Positions 9,571 through 17,275 of a DNA stretch of 64,000 nucleotides are shown piece by piece. The position numbers and the translations under genes were made by a program. Position 1 is the first letter of the stretch. Each line of letters opens with the position of its first letter. The notes under the pieces are model-generated. The model worked only from the letters and a program-made list of their open reading frames with translations. It made no database searches and was not told the origin of the DNA. The stretch comes from Fibrobacter sp. (lineage in GTDB: Bacteria; Fibrobacterota; Chitinivibrionia; Chitinivibrionales; Chitinispirillaceae): assembly GCA_012728995.1 (NCBI GenBank), contig JAAYEB010000212.1, positions 1 to 64,000 of the forward strand, read 5' to 3'.

Positions 9571-10328
9571 AACCTCCTCAGTACAGCACCTGCCAAATAA
9601 GCCAACGCGGCAGCTATTCCACCTGTCATTAATGTCTGTACGCCAGATTTAATTACAGGCGTCTTGAGAATAATCCCCTTTACCAATCCTATTAAAAGAA
9701 AAGCAAGGGCAGTTATTACTGAACTCATAATAAAGCGTGTGATGTAATTAAAATTCCCAAACAGAAACGGAATCAGGGGAAGAATTCCAATTATTAGAAA
9801 AGCCCAAAATGTAACCATTCCAGCCATTATTGGCGATGCTCCCTTGAGAGGTAATCCATACTCCTCTGTTACCATCGTCTCAAGCCACAACTGCTTATTA
9901 TTCGTAATCTTCTCAACTATCTTTTCCAGTATTTCACCTTTAAATCCTTTATTGCTGAAAATCTGGCGTATTTCCTGTCGCTCTCCTCCAGGTATTTCCC
10001 TTATTTGCTGTTCTTCTTTTTGCCAGGTTTTATCAATCTTTTCCCGTTCACTTTTTGAACGAAGGTAATTACTTACTGCCATACTGAATCCATCAGCAAT
10101 CAGATTTGCAAATCCTAATACTATTATTACAATCCTGTCAAAATTACCACCTGTTGCTCCGGCAACAACAGCAAACGTTGTAACAGATCCATCTATCCCA
10201 CCAAGAACCGCATCTCCCAGATAATTGAAACCTTTATTTTTCCTTATTCTGCGAGCTATTGCTTTTTCATCGTGCTCAGCTTTCAGATCATTTCTTTTCT
10301 TCCAGAACAAAAATACTACCCCCCCCAC
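9555..10328 (-). CDS. VIT1/CCC1-family iron/manganese carrier
   Basis: 257 aa membrane protein. Conserved N-terminal block YLGDAVLGGIDGSVTTFAVV and GFANLIADGFSMAVSNYLRS are hallmarks of the VIT1/CCC1 family that exports Fe2+ or Mn2+. A polar metal-binding cytoplasmic stretch (~85-160, Glu-rich) separates the first two helices from three C-terminal ones (~165-255). The start is unclear. The first in-frame start is a GTG that reads straight into a run of eight G (10319-10326). A TTG at 10310 with the G-run as pseudo Shine-Dalgarno is possible, and an ATG two bases upstream of the G-run is out of frame with the gene. Confidence 0.85.
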   Translation of the reverse strand: MGGVVFLFWKKRNDLKAEHDEKAIARRIRKNKGFNYLGDAVLGGIDGSVTTFAVVAGATGGNFDRIVIIVLGFANLIADGFSMAVSNYLRSKSEREKIDKTWQKEEQQIREIPGGERQEIRQIFSNKGFKGEILEKIVEKITNNKQLWLETMVTEEYGLPLKGASPIMAGMVTFWAFLIIGILPLIPFLFGNFNYITRFIMSSVITALAFLLIGLVKGIILKTPVIKSGVQTLMTGGIAAALAYLAGAVLRRFYGVD

Positions 10329-10773
10329 ATTATCTCACATTTCTGATAGCAAATCTGTATCCATTATTGAACAAATTTCAACAGTGGTACTCGATTGTTT
10401 AAAACAATTAGGAAAGCAGTATTATTTATTTTTCCAGAAAACGAAACTGGAAATTCTCTCAAATTCGATAATGCTGTTTTGAAATGATTTACGAATGGCA
10501 AATTTTGAAAAAGTCTATTATTTACCCTGGGCTCTTTCAATTAATGACTGAATCATGTTTTAGACAAATAGGAGTGTATTAAAAATAAAGCAATAATTTA
10601 TTTTAAAAAAAAGCACAAGAAAGGGAGGAAAAAAAATAGGGCAAGTATTAACCTCATTATTGAAATCAATTTGATTTCTTCCGGAACTGAATCGATCTCT
10701 TGAACAACTTGCCCCGCAGAACTCTACACGGGAATTAATCAATCAGATTAATTTAAATGTATACCGGAAAAGT
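10329..10773. other. Intergenic region, nothing recognised
   Basis: 445 bp, A/T-rich, with poly-A and poly-T runs around 10603-10640 and a short palindrome near 10660-10680 (GAAATCAATTTGATTTC). It holds the 3' flank of the RRM gene and the 5' flank of the VIT gene. No gene or RNA was recognised. Confidence 0.4.
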
Positions 10774-11097
10774 TTAATATCTTTGACGATCACGATTTCC
10801 AAATCTGTTGTTTCCACCACGGAATTTCCCGCCGCCATTACTACCAAAACTTCTCTGTGTACGTTCACGTGCAAGATCAACTTTCAAAGGTCTGCCCTCA
10901 AATTCATGATTATTCAACGCAGAAACTGCCTCATCAGCATTTTCCATTTCTACGAAACAGAATCCACGAGCGCGACCTGTCATACGGTCTGTAACAACGT
11001 TAACTGATGTAACTTCACCATATTGTGCGAAAAGATCTCTAACTGCATCTTCAGTAGCAGAGAAAGAAAGGTTACCAACAAATAGTTTTTGAGCCAT
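10774..11097 (-). CDS. RRM RNA-binding protein with Gly/Arg-rich tail
   Basis: 107 aa. A single RNA recognition motif covers residues 1-80: RNP2 is KLFVGNLSF and RNP1 is RGFCFVEM. The tail (SFGSNGGGKFRGGNNRFGNRDRQ) is Gly/Arg/Asn-rich like the cold-inducible Rbp proteins of cyanobacteria. Probably a single-stranded RNA-binding or chaperone protein of the cytoplasm. The start was set at MAQKLF, since GGAGG lies 7 bases ahead, not at the ATG four codons upstream. A related protein without the tail is encoded at 22898-23191. Confidence 0.92.
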   Translation of the reverse strand: MAQKLFVGNLSFSATEDAVRDLFAQYGEVTSVNVVTDRMTGRARGFCFVEMENADEAVSALNNHEFEGRPLKVDLARERTQRSFGSNGGGKFRGGNNRFGNRDRQRY

Positions 11098-11525
11098 TAA
11101 AGCCTCCATGAAATAAAATTAAAAGTAACAATGACGATTGCTCGTCGTTTATTAAAAAGTTATGTTCTATTATTGTTTTGAATATACGAAGCCTTTTGCC
11201 TGGGGTCTAATTATTCACTACCATATATGAGGATTTTACTTATCGTGGTTATTTCTCTGTGGATTGATTAATTACGACTGTTCACCTTGAATATGATTTA
11301 ACTTCTTTAAAGCTAGTATATAATAAGCGCAAGGAAATAGTCAAATTTTTTTTTAATCTGTTTAAAAAAACTTAACCCGGTCTTCCATTCATTATATACA
11401 AAATACGGTTTAAAACCAGTAACATTTAAATCAATATCTGATCAATTATTTTTTTTCTTGTACCCACCCTGGCAGACTCATCATCCTCAACAGAATTGCA
11501 GACAGCACATGGGTATAGCTGAATT
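11098..11525. other. Long upstream region of the RRM gene
   Basis: 428 bp between the RRM gene and the EIIA-MgtE gene. On the minus strand a small hairpin (ACGACGAGCAATCGTC) lies about 35 bases ahead of the RRM start, at about 11135-11155. This could be part of a structured cold-shock-type leader. Nothing else recognised. Confidence 0.35.
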
Positions 11526-13373
11526 TCAAGATGCAACCGGACCGAGAATGATTGAAGCGATACTTAAATAGATAAGCACTCCGAGAATGTCAGCCACCGA
11601 GGTTACAAGCGGACCACTTGCTGCAGCCGGATCCATTCTAAATTTACGAAGAATGAATGGCAGAGACAAACCGATCAGGCTTCCTAAAATTACTATAATA
11701 CTCATGGAAAGAGCAGTTACTACCCCAACCAGTACCCCAGAACGCCAAAATGCAATAAAAAAAACCGCTGTAGCCATAGATAAACCAATTACAGTTGAAA
11801 CCAGAAGTTCCCGCCACACTGCTTTGAAGTAATCATTCAATTTTAATTCTCCCAGAGCCATACTTCGAATAACAAGAGTAGCAGTCTGAGAACCAGCATT
11901 TCCACCGCTGGCTATAAGCAAAGGTAGAAAAAAAATGAGCGCCACAGCAGAAGAGATAAGATTCTCAAATCTGGCAATGCCTGCTCCTGACAGTATATTT
12001 ACAATAACAAGTATTACAAGCCAGGGTATTCGGCTGCTGTAGATAAGCCTCAATGGAGCTTTCAGATATGTAACTCCAATTGGCTGTATTGCGCTTCCTT
12101 TATGGAAATCTTCCGTAGCCTCTTCTTCTGCAACATCCAGAATGTCATCATTTGTAACAATACCCAAAAGAATGCCGTCCGAATCTATTACTGGCAGAGC
12201 ATACAGATCATATTTTTTAAATATCCGGACTGCATCTTCACGATCCTGAAGAGAATTGAGGTAAGCATAATGCCCATCCATTAGTTCTGATATCGGTGTT
12301 TTTGGTTCTGAAAGTATCATTTTCCTTAGAGTCAGATCATCTTTGAGAACTCCCTTCTCGTCAGTAACATAAATCATGACCAGTGTTTCTGAATCAGTTC
12401 CAACTTTTCGTATATGCTCCATTGCCTTTGCAACAGTCCAATGCTGCCTTACCGCAACATACCTGTTAGTCATTAATCTGCCAACACTGTCTTGTGGATA
12501 ACTCAACAAAGCGAGTGCTTCCTTACGCTCCTTATCACTTAACAGATTTAGAAGTTCCTGCATGACACGGGCAGGAAGTTCTTCAAAAAGTGCAGTACGA
12601 TCATCAGGAGGCAAAGCACTTATAACCTGTCTTGTTTCCTCCCTTGCCATATTCTCAAGCAAAAGGTTCTGTGAATCAATGTCAAGAAGTGAAAATACCT
12701 CGTCAGCCATCTGACGAGGTAAAAGCCTGTAAAGGACAATCCTGTCCATGTCTTCAACTACGGTAATCAACTCAGCTATGTCAGCAGCATTCTGTCCCGA
12801 AATCAAATTCCGAAGTTCATTTAATTTTTTCGATCTTAGCATCTCGATTATTTCTGGACGCAAGAGCTTGCTGAGAACAGGAATTGATGCAGATTCACCA
12901 TGCAAAGCTGGAAAAGAATACATTGCATCTATCCATTCATATAATCGCCTCTTGACTTCTTCAACATCTTCAAATTTGTCCAGTTCACGAAGGTCTTCCC
13001 GTTTTTCAAGGATTTTGGCTATTGAAGCTATCTCGTCAAGATAAGCTTTTGATGCTGTTTCAGGAATATAATAAAGAAAAATCAGATTAGCCTTTATCCC
13101 ATCAGTATAGTCGATTCCGTTTCTGCTCCATCCAATGACACAAACCAGACCACCACCTGCACTGGATCTGGCATGGGGAAACGCTATTCCATAACCAAGA
13201 TACGTATCTCCCATAGCTTCTCTTTCATGCACCTGATCAAGCAGATTTATATCAGAGTAAAATCCGGGTGTTTTCTGCATAACATCAGCAAGTTGGGACA
13301 AGGCACTCTCTTTATCCGAACTTTTAAGTTCAATTATCCGCTCGTCAAGAAGTGCTTTCAAGAGATACTGCAT
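11526..13373 (-). CDS. mgtE: MgtE Mg2+ channel fused to an N-terminal PTS EIIA (type 2) domain
   Basis: 615 aa, about 170 longer than a normal MgtE. Residues ~1-150 form a PTS EIIA-fructose/nitrogen domain with the phospho-accepting His in GYGIAFPHAR (His67), plus the family's FLYYIPETAS strand. MgtE-N follows (~165-295, ISALPPDDRTALFEELP), then CBS domains (~300-425, YALPVIDSDGILLGIVTNDD), then five membrane helices (~445-612) with SGGNAGSQTATLVIRSMALGE-type and TSVADILGVLIY pore motifs. The domain order suggests PTS-type phosphorylation or carbon/nitrogen state could gate Mg2+ uptake; this is inference. GAGGTTCAAT precedes the ATG. Monocistronic, 152 bp or more from neighbours. Confidence 0.93.
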   Translation of the reverse strand: MQYLLKALLDERIIELKSSDKESALSQLADVMQKTPGFYSDINLLDQVHEREAMGDTYLGYGIAFPHARSSAGGGLVCVIGWSRNGIDYTDGIKANLIFLYYIPETASKAYLDEIASIAKILEKREDLRELDKFEDVEEVKRRLYEWIDAMYSFPALHGESASIPVLSKLLRPEIIEMLRSKKLNELRNLISGQNAADIAELITVVEDMDRIVLYRLLPRQMADEVFSLLDIDSQNLLLENMAREETRQVISALPPDDRTALFEELPARVMQELLNLLSDKERKEALALLSYPQDSVGRLMTNRYVAVRQHWTVAKAMEHIRKVGTDSETLVMIYVTDEKGVLKDDLTLRKMILSEPKTPISELMDGHYAYLNSLQDREDAVRIFKKYDLYALPVIDSDGILLGIVTNDDILDVAEEEATEDFHKGSAIQPIGVTYLKAPLRLIYSSRIPWLVILVIVNILSGAGIARFENLISSAVALIFFLPLLIASGGNAGSQTATLVIRSMALGELKLNDYFKAVWRELLVSTVIGLSMATAVFFIAFWRSGVLVGVVTALSMSIIVILGSLIGLSLPFILRKFRMDPAAASGPLVTSVADILGVLIYLSIASIILGPVAS

Positions 13374-13717
13374 ATTGAACCTCGTTTACGGATTATTATA
13401 ATTAATAGAGCATGAGATTGATTCTGAAAAATACTCAGCACAAACAGTTTAATCAATAATTTACCAGCTTTTATTATACTTTATATACCTAAGAATTGCA
13501 TTTTAATAAATGTCTGATAGAAGAATTTCTAATAGTGTTATTGAAGAGATTAAATCAGTAAGAGCTTCTTTTGTAAAATGCAGCTCTTTATTCAACAGTT
13601 TGGTTTTTTGGCGCGGGTTTCCCGAGAAACTGAATTATACACATATTTTAAAATTCATAAAAGAAAGCAGCACACATGGTCTTCATAACCATTTTTGCGT
13701 GCTGCCAGCCGCCTCTG
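13374..13717. other. Intergenic region
   Basis: 344 bp between the EIIA-MgtE start and the end of the next minus-strand gene. It contains the terminator at 13667-13705. On the minus strand a TATAAT occurs about 95 bases upstream of the EIIA-MgtE ATG with no good -35. I saw no M-box-like Mg2+ riboswitch. Confidence 0.4.
13667..13705 (-). terminator. Intrinsic terminator of the 13.7-14.3 kb lipoprotein gene
   Basis: GCAGCAC...GTGCTGC outer stem with an inner ATGGT/ACCAT stem, 13 bases past the stop codon. On the minus strand it is followed by TTTCTTTT. Confidence 0.75.
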
Positions 13718-14266
13718 TTAAAGCGATTCTAAAAACTCATCAAAAGACTGTAAGTATTTTTTATTACCGGGAACCACCAGATGTTTCCTTGCATAAGCTC
13801 TTCCACCTGAATGCGCATCTCCCATATACACCTTTTCACTGTTTGCCATTCTGTTAGCCAGGCGATGAGTATTTTGTGCTCTTTTTGATGCATCTTTATA
13901 AGCATTATCAAGAACGGTACGTATTGATGGGGATCCAAGACGGTAAATATCTGATACAGCCCAGGTTATATGCCATACATCAAATCTTCTTAAACTATCT
14001 ACATAATTAAAATACAGGTCACTGATAGTTTCGGCCTGAGATTCATTGAAAAACTGATTGCGCATCGCCCAAATTGTAAGTGATGCCCCGGTTTTGCCAC
14101 GATCAAGTTCATATTCGGCCACCTGAAGAGACTGATCTATATCAATCCCCTCAAGCAAAACATCATTTCTATTGTGTGTCAGATATCTCATACATCCACT
14201 TATTAACAACAAAAATATCCCACCTGTTAAAGAATAAAACATCCACTTTCTTCTATTCCAGTTCAT
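13718..14266 (-). CDS. Lipoprotein of unknown function
   Basis: 182 aa. A basic N-terminus and hydrophobic segment end in LLLISGC, a good lipobox with Cys25. The mature part is mostly helical, with no family I recognise; it contains a C-terminal block with GDAHSGGRAYARKHLVVPG. The start is set at MNWNRRKW because GAGGAG is 7 bases ahead; an ATG two codons upstream is also possible. It has its own terminator. Confidence 0.7.
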   Translation of the reverse strand: MNWNRRKWMFYSLTGGIFLLLISGCMRYLTHNRNDVLLEGIDIDQSLQVAEYELDRGKTGASLTIWAMRNQFFNESQAETISDLYFNYVDSLRRFDVWHITWAVSDIYRLGSPSIRTVLDNAYKDASKRAQNTHRLANRMANSEKVYMGDAHSGGRAYARKHLVVPGNKKYLQSFDEFLESL

Positions 14267-14793
14267 AAACATTCTCCTCTCTCCCTTAAATATCGAGGTA
14301 TCATTTATGCATACGTCATGCCATAATATGATAAACTGGCTAGTTATCCCGAATTCGTCGTAAAAACAGATTTTGGCTTTACTCAAAATTTGAAGGTGAT
14401 TACTGAAGTGTATGAATATACAGATATGTCCTGGAAAAGAAATCAATTACATTCCGGATTTTTACACTAACCCAGAAAAATTGTAATTTAGAGTAATCTT
14501 GTAACTGGATCACTTCCGATCAGAACTGTTTCCTTGCTCCTGATCAGAAAAAAAAGTATGTTATATATTAATTCTTGTCCATATAAATCAGTGCACAGTC
14601 GCACAGATTCTGATTACAGGGTAAAAATGTTAAAAGCCGGGATTTAAGTCTGTTGTTTCGGGCTTTTTAGAAATGAAGTTTCTAAACTAAGCACGATTCA
14701 TCGATAATGTATGATAAGAACCGGAAAATTGTTTTTAATCCTATTTTGACAATAGATACTTATTATAATTACAATAGCCGGGAGAAATTAAAT
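14267..14793. other. Divergent intergenic region with possible RNA gene
   Basis: 527 bp between the lipoprotein and the Trm112-like gene. The part from about 14534 holds a possible promoter and a structured RNA ending in a terminator (separate entry). The part 14267-14530 shows nothing recognisable. Confidence 0.45.
14569..14670 (+). ncRNA. Candidate ~100-nt structured RNA or attenuator leader
   Basis: A terminator-like hairpin (AAAAGCC at 14632-14638 pairing with GGCTTTT at 14661-14667, then T and A) has no plus-strand gene ahead of it. Upstream is a second hairpin (AATCAG 14586-14591 with CTGATT 14610-14615, inner TGC/GCA). A plausible promoter TTGCTC-17 bp-TATGTT lies at 14534-14562. This could be a small RNA or a regulated leader of the Trm112-like gene that begins 124 bases later. 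I recognise no known riboswitch family. Confidence 0.35.
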
Positions 14794-15063
14794 ATGTTAG
14801 ATAATGAATTACTTGATATCCTTTGCTGTCCGGAAACAAAACAGGATCTTAAACTAATTGATGAAAAAACCAAGCAAAAGATTAATGATAAAATTAAATC
14901 TGGTGAATTAAAAAACAGAGGTGGAGAAACCATAAAAGAAACAATTGATACCGGACTTCTCAGAGAAGACCATAAATACCTCTATCCGGTCCGGGAGGAC
15001 ATCCCGATTATGCTCATTGATGAAGCTATCCCCTTCGAACAGTTCGACGCTTCTTCTGAGTAA
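14794..15063 (+). CDS. Trm112-like / UPF0434 family protein
   Basis: 89 aa. Begins LDNELLDILCCPETKQDL, the typical start of bacterial Trm112-like proteins, and ends with YLYPVREDIPIMLIDEAI, the matching C-terminal signature. Eukaryotic Trm112 activates methyltransferases; bacterial members are often small stand-alone proteins of unproven role. The insert between the two conserved blocks (~20-60, Lys-rich) is longer than in the 60-aa E. coli type, and only the first Cys pair is present. GGGAG precedes the ATG. The 3' end overlaps the convergent gene by 38 bp. Confidence 0.88.
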   Translation: MLDNELLDILCCPETKQDLKLIDEKTKQKINDKIKSGELKNRGGETIKETIDTGLLREDHKYLYPVREDIPIMLIDEAIPFEQFDASSE

Positions 15064-15652
15064 CTCTTAGTATTATAGTTGTAAAAGCATATAATAATAG
15101 TGAGATTAAAACGATACGGATATAAAATCCTTTAGAAAAGAACTCGTCCTTTTTCTTTTTACTACCGATCAGAAGCATTGAAGAGAGGGAATCTCCACAT
15201 TCGCTTTTTGCTGTTACTCTAACAGAATATACCCCATCACTGTCGACTTCCATAGATTCCCAGGGCAAAACCCACTCAAAAGTTATCAGCTTCAAACTGT
15301 CATAAGCCTGATAATCAAGACAATAAAATTCGCTTGCTGTATCATAAGGGATCCGGATATTAAGTGGAGTTGTCTCACCATACGGATCAATTGTAAAAAC
15401 CCATGAAGAACAGTTAACAGCATTTTTCGAACGTATATACCCCGAAACTCCATCAGGCGTATTAATTGCATCCCAGTACCATAAACTGTCTCTGTACCAT
15501 TTTTTGACAGTTTTACTGCTCCACTCCATTAAAAAGCCATCAGTTTGTATCCTTTTACCAAAACCACTGATATCAAAATCCTGCTGTGCCCCTGTTTTCA
15601 ATGCTGTCAAAATCATTAAAACTAAAATTTTGCCAATAATAACTGTTTTCAT
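15026..15652 (-). CDS. Exported protein with C-terminal membrane anchor, unknown function
   Basis: 208 aa. Signal peptide at ~1-22 (KTVIIGKILVLMILTALKTGA). The extracytoplasmic part starts GKRIQTDGFLMEW and has WYWDAINTPDGVSGYI, which recalls the opening of CBM9/DOMON-like beta-sandwich domains (a weak resemblance). Four Cys could form disulfides. A membrane helix at ~175-195 (FYIRIVLISLLLYAFTTIIL) is followed by a basic tail. The start at MKTVII is favoured by AGGGAT spacing. It lies about 110 bp downstream of the FGE-like gene on the same strand and may belong to that group. Confidence 0.65.
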   Translation of the reverse strand: MKTVIIGKILVLMILTALKTGAQQDFDISGFGKRIQTDGFLMEWSSKTVKKWYRDSLWYWDAINTPDGVSGYIRSKNAVNCSSWVFTIDPYGETTPLNIRIPYDTASEFYCLDYQAYDSLKLITFEWVLPWESMEVDSDGVYSVRVTAKSECGDSLSSMLLIGSKKKKDEFFSKGFYIRIVLISLLLYAFTTIILRVTQKKRRTVRRG

Positions 15653-15761
15653 AATAATCATCCCTGAGAAACTTGAAGTTCCTTAATATGAGAACCCGAA
15701 TCAGACAATTCAGGTATAAATTCGTTATGGCTATTCAAAATTATATGTTTTTATTAGTTCA

Positions 15762-16532
15762 CTATTTCTTTGTACATCGAAAACCTATACTCACCTCCGG
15801 ATATGCCGGTGAAAACCAATGGCGATTTGTAATTCGCAACTGTTTTTTACCGCTATACCATCCTCCACCTCTGATAACCCTGTATAAACCTGCCTGGGGT
15901 CCCTGTGGATCTCTCTTTTCTGAAAAAGAGTAATAATCCCGTTCATAAAAATCTGAAACCCATTCCCAGACATTACCGGTCATATCGTATAATCCCCAAC
16001 TATTAGGTTTATATGAACCCGTCTTTTGTGGATGTTTTTTTTCAGAAAATGGGCAATTTTGTGAAGAAGGTGGTGAATCGCCCCACGCATAAGTATATTT
16101 TTGACCGGCTTTTGCAGCATATTCCCACTGTGCTTCCGATGGAAGAGTCTTTCCTTTAAATCTGCAATATGCCTGTGCCTGATACCACGTAATACACACT
16201 ACCGGATAGTCAGGATTCCGATAACTTGAAGGTACTTTTACAGACATAAATTTTCCCCTGCTCCATACCATACAGTTGTCATAATGAGCAGGTGTGCATT
16301 TTCCAGCACGAACACAAGAATCGTACTCTTTTTCAGTTACCTGATATCTGTCTAAAGAAAATGAAGAAATCGCAACCTCATGTTCCGGAACCTCGTCAGC
16401 TTCACCATTATTATCACCCATGGTAAATGATCCTCCTGTTATCTGCACACTTTGCCCTGCCAAAGCTGTAGAAAACCACAGAATAATAGATACCAGGATA
16501 GTTTTAAGAGAACTGGATTTAAAATTACTCAT
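15762..16532 (-). CDS. Secreted FGE/SUMF1-fold protein lacking catalytic cysteines
   Basis: 256 aa with a signal peptide (~1-25). The rest is a full formylglycine-generating-enzyme/C-type-lectin-like domain: GGSFTMGDNNGEADEVPEHEV, YQVTEKEYDSCV, PVVCITWYQAQAYC, TLPSEAQWEYAAKAG, GNVWEWVSDF, RVIRGGGWYS and GFRC at the end. True sulfatase-activating FGE needs a Cys pair just after the RGGS block; here that segment reads WYSGKKQLRITNR with no Cys, so oxidase activity is unlikely. Probably a binding or structural protein. Its ATG overlaps the stop of the upstream PEGA gene by 4 bases (ATGA), which implies coupled expression. Confidence 0.9.
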   Translation of the reverse strand: MSNFKSSSLKTILVSIILWFSTALAGQSVQITGGSFTMGDNNGEADEVPEHEVAISSFSLDRYQVTEKEYDSCVRAGKCTPAHYDNCMVWSRGKFMSVKVPSSYRNPDYPVVCITWYQAQAYCRFKGKTLPSEAQWEYAAKAGQKYTYAWGDSPPSSQNCPFSEKKHPQKTGSYKPNSWGLYDMTGNVWEWVSDFYERDYYSFSEKRDPQGPQAGLYRVIRGGGWYSGKKQLRITNRHWFSPAYPEVSIGFRCTKK

Positions 16533-17275
16533 TTCTGTCCGAAACTCTCTATAAAAAGCAAAACCAGTCCAAAAAGAGCAAATGCACTAGCGACAACAAT
16601 GGTTTTAATCTTTTTTCCGTTTTTTTCTTCGGTATTCTGAACTGATTCAATTGTATCGGAAACGGCCACTGATGGTTCAAGCAGAAATTTCAGAGTATCA
16701 GATCTACCACTCGAAACATTTATTTTGCGTTCTACAGGTTTAAAGCCCGATGTCTCAACACGAATATTATATTCTCCGGGCTTGATGATTGAATCGAGAA
16801 AAGGGGTTTTTCCTGCAGATCTTTCATCAATGTAAACTTGTGCACCTGCAGGTTCACTTGTAAAAAATATGGAACCCGGTCGGTTGAGAACGAACCTAAA
16901 TGTAACAGAGGAATCGATCTGAAGTCCGATTTTCCTCATATAATACCCTTTTTTCTTTAATATTAGGGTATGTTTTCCTACAGAAACATCTTTAACAATA
17001 ACAGGACTTAAACCTATAACAGAATCATTAAAAACTACTGCAGCTTCCAATGGTTCTGTAATAATTGTTACATCAGTTGATCTATTCAAATTGGTATCAG
17101 TAGATTGAGAATCCGGATTTTTGGTTGCAGAATCAATACCGTGATCGTTATTTAATCTATCTGAAGCAGTATTATTTAACGAATCATTGTTGTTGTTCGA
17201 ACCTGGATTTCCCGATCCGTACGAAAAGGAAAATGAAAAAACGAACAATACTGTGCAAATAAATATTTTGCCCAT
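16529..17275 (-). CDS. Secreted double-PEGA-domain protein with C-terminal membrane anchor
   Basis: 248 aa. Signal peptide ~1-21, then an Asn/Ser/Asp-rich linker to ~65. PEGA domain 1 (~70-125: TIITEPLEAAVVFNDS, SVGKHTLILKKKGY) and PEGA domain 2 (~130-195: IFFTSEPAGAQVYIDERSAG, KPGEYNIRVETSGF). A C-terminal helix (~225-244, IVVASAFALFGLVLLFIESF) anchors it. TTGAGG lies before ATG. First gene of the overlapping pair with the FGE-fold gene, so the two products probably act together at the cell envelope. Confidence 0.85.
   Translation of the reverse strand: MGKIFICTVLFVFSFSFSYGSGNPGSNNNNDSLNNTASDRLNNDHGIDSATKNPDSQSTDTNLNRSTDVTIITEPLEAAVVFNDSVIGLSPVIVKDVSVGKHTLILKKKGYYMRKIGLQIDSSVTFRFVLNRPGSIFFTSEPAGAQVYIDERSAGKTPFLDSIIKPGEYNIRVETSGFKPVERKINVSSGRSDTLKFLLEPSVAVSDTIESVQNTEEKNGKKIKTIVVASAFALFGLVLLFIESFGQK

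Noticed and set aside
10560-10742. 60-codon minus-strand frame downstream of the RRM gene
   Set aside because: Low-complexity Phe/Leu-rich product from A/T-rich DNA with no start signal.
13374-13500. M-box Mg2+ riboswitch upstream of the EIIA-MgtE gene
   Set aside because: The leader is short and A/T-rich with none of the conserved M-box core or terminator stems.
13510-13857. 115-codon plus-strand open frame
   Set aside because: It crosses the terminator and the 3' end of the minus-strand lipoprotein gene and lacks a Shine-Dalgarno.
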